DNA of 14,459 nt, taken from the NCBI GenBank assembly GCA_021296375.1, contig JAGWAQ010000023.1:7994-22452 (forward strand), in the 5' to 3' direction. The number at the start of each line of letters is the position of its first letter. Position 1 is the stretch's first letter. Source of the DNA: Alphaproteobacteria bacterium. Its GTDB lineage: Bacteria > Pseudomonadota > Alphaproteobacteria > Puniceispirillales > UBA1172. This document shows positions 14,041-14,459 of the stretch, one piece after another. Below the pieces are notes generated by a model that was given only the letters and a program-made list of their open reading frames with translations, was not told the origin of the DNA and ran no database searches. The translations under genes and the position numbers were made by a program.

Positions 14041-14459
14041 ATGAAGGGCTTGTTGCTTGTTGTTTTTGTGAATTTTGTGGGTGTTGGCGCGCTCATCCCG
14101 GTGCTGCCTTTCGCGGTGATCGACGAGGCGGGGGGCAATGAAACCATCATGGCCCTGCTGATGGCCAGTTTCGCCTTTGCGATGTTCATTGGCTCGCCGG
14201 TGCTGGGGATGCTGTCGGATCGCGTCGGCCGCAAAAAAGTGCTGGTGGGGGCGGTGCTGACCTCGACCATCGCGCATTTGGTCTTTGCCCTGACGACTGA
14301 CCTGACGACAATGTTTGTGGCGCGGGTGCTGGCGGGGTTCGGGGCGGGCAATATCAGCGTTATTCAGGCGATTGTCACCGACAACACTTCCGCTGAAAAC
14401 CGCGCCAGATGGATGGGGTTCATCGGCGCCTTTGTGGGGTTTGGCTTTGTCGCTGGCTC
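14041..14459 (+). CDS. MFS transporter, TetA-like DHA1 group (C-terminus cut by window edge)
   Basis: The first 139 codons of a major facilitator superfamily protein running off the right edge. Inner-membrane proton-coupled secondary transporter; the closest look is to TetA-type drug/H+ antiporters, though most chromosomal members have unknown substrates. Seen: a first transmembrane helix (about 4-24), a second (35-56), motif A GMLSDRVGRKK (56-66) in the cytoplasmic 2-3 loop, a third helix (68-83), ARVLAGFGAGNISVIQAIVTD (94-114) resembling motif B and the following helix, and ERARWMGFIGA-like NRARWMGFIGA (120-130). ATG 14041 is the only start after an in-frame TGA at 14008; GGAAGG (14024-14029) lies 11 nt upstream. 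It lies 57 bp after gshA and may be partly co-transcribed. Confidence 0.88.
   Translation, partial: MKGLLLVVFVNFVGVGALIPVLPFAVIDEAGGNETIMALLMASFAFAMFIGSPVLGMLSDRVGRKKVLVGAVLTSTIAHLVFALTTDLTTMFVARVLAGFGAGNISVIQAIVTDNTSAENRARWMGFIGAFVGFGFVAG

Overview
The window looks like chromosomal DNA of a Gram-negative alphaproteobacterium. It is GC-rich (about 60% by eye) and densely packed, and it carries the Kdo-lipid A genes expected of an organism with an LPS outer membrane. The short (type 2) ArgC, the GshA of the alphaproteobacterial/plant-like class and the ubiA / rsmE-gshA neighbourhood also fit that class. A marine SAR116-like or Rhodospirillales-like lineage is possible, but that is an impression and not something the sequence proves. 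I see no transposase, phage gene, tRNA, rRNA or CRISPR array. Every stretch between genes is shorter than 210 bp.

Layout. (1) Minus strand, 3841 down to 1: a tightly coupled LPS operon in the order DUF374 acyltransferase, waaA, lpxK, lpxL/htrB-like acyltransferase. The last gene is cut by the left edge. (2) Plus strand, 4045-6858, divergent from (1): a glycosyltransferase family 9 (heptosyltransferase-like) gene and an MsbA-like ABC exporter. Units 1 and 2 together cover late lipid A acylation and 4'-phosphorylation, Kdo addition, probable core-sugar addition and probable flipping across the inner membrane. (3) Minus strand, 8861 down to 6859: pmbA (TldD/PmbA peptidase family) followed by a Cys-based tyrosine/dual-specificity-type phosphatase. 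(4) Plus strand, 8985-10783: argC (arginine biosynthesis) and an unrecognised 276-residue protein with weak resemblance to gamma-glutamylcyclotransferase-fold proteins. (5) Minus strand, 11712 down to 10780: ubiA (ubiquinone biosynthesis). (6) Plus strand, from 11873: rsmE and gshA, translationally coupled, then the start of a TetA-like MFS transporter cut by the right edge.

The window is largely housekeeping and I found no convincing new multi-gene system. The most interesting signals are regulatory. Several first genes of transcription units have a sigma70-like -35/-10 pair placed so that transcription would begin at, or within a base or two of, the start codon. They have little or no Shine-Dalgarno, whereas several internal operon genes have good ones. 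This suggests leaderless mRNAs. The 203-bp divergent LPS intergenic region also holds two 17-bp direct repeats with a 20-bp period and a 6-3-6 palindrome. The unknown protein contains an in-frame 15-bp tandem repeat. Two convergent gene pairs share or abut their stop codons, leaving no room for a terminator between them.
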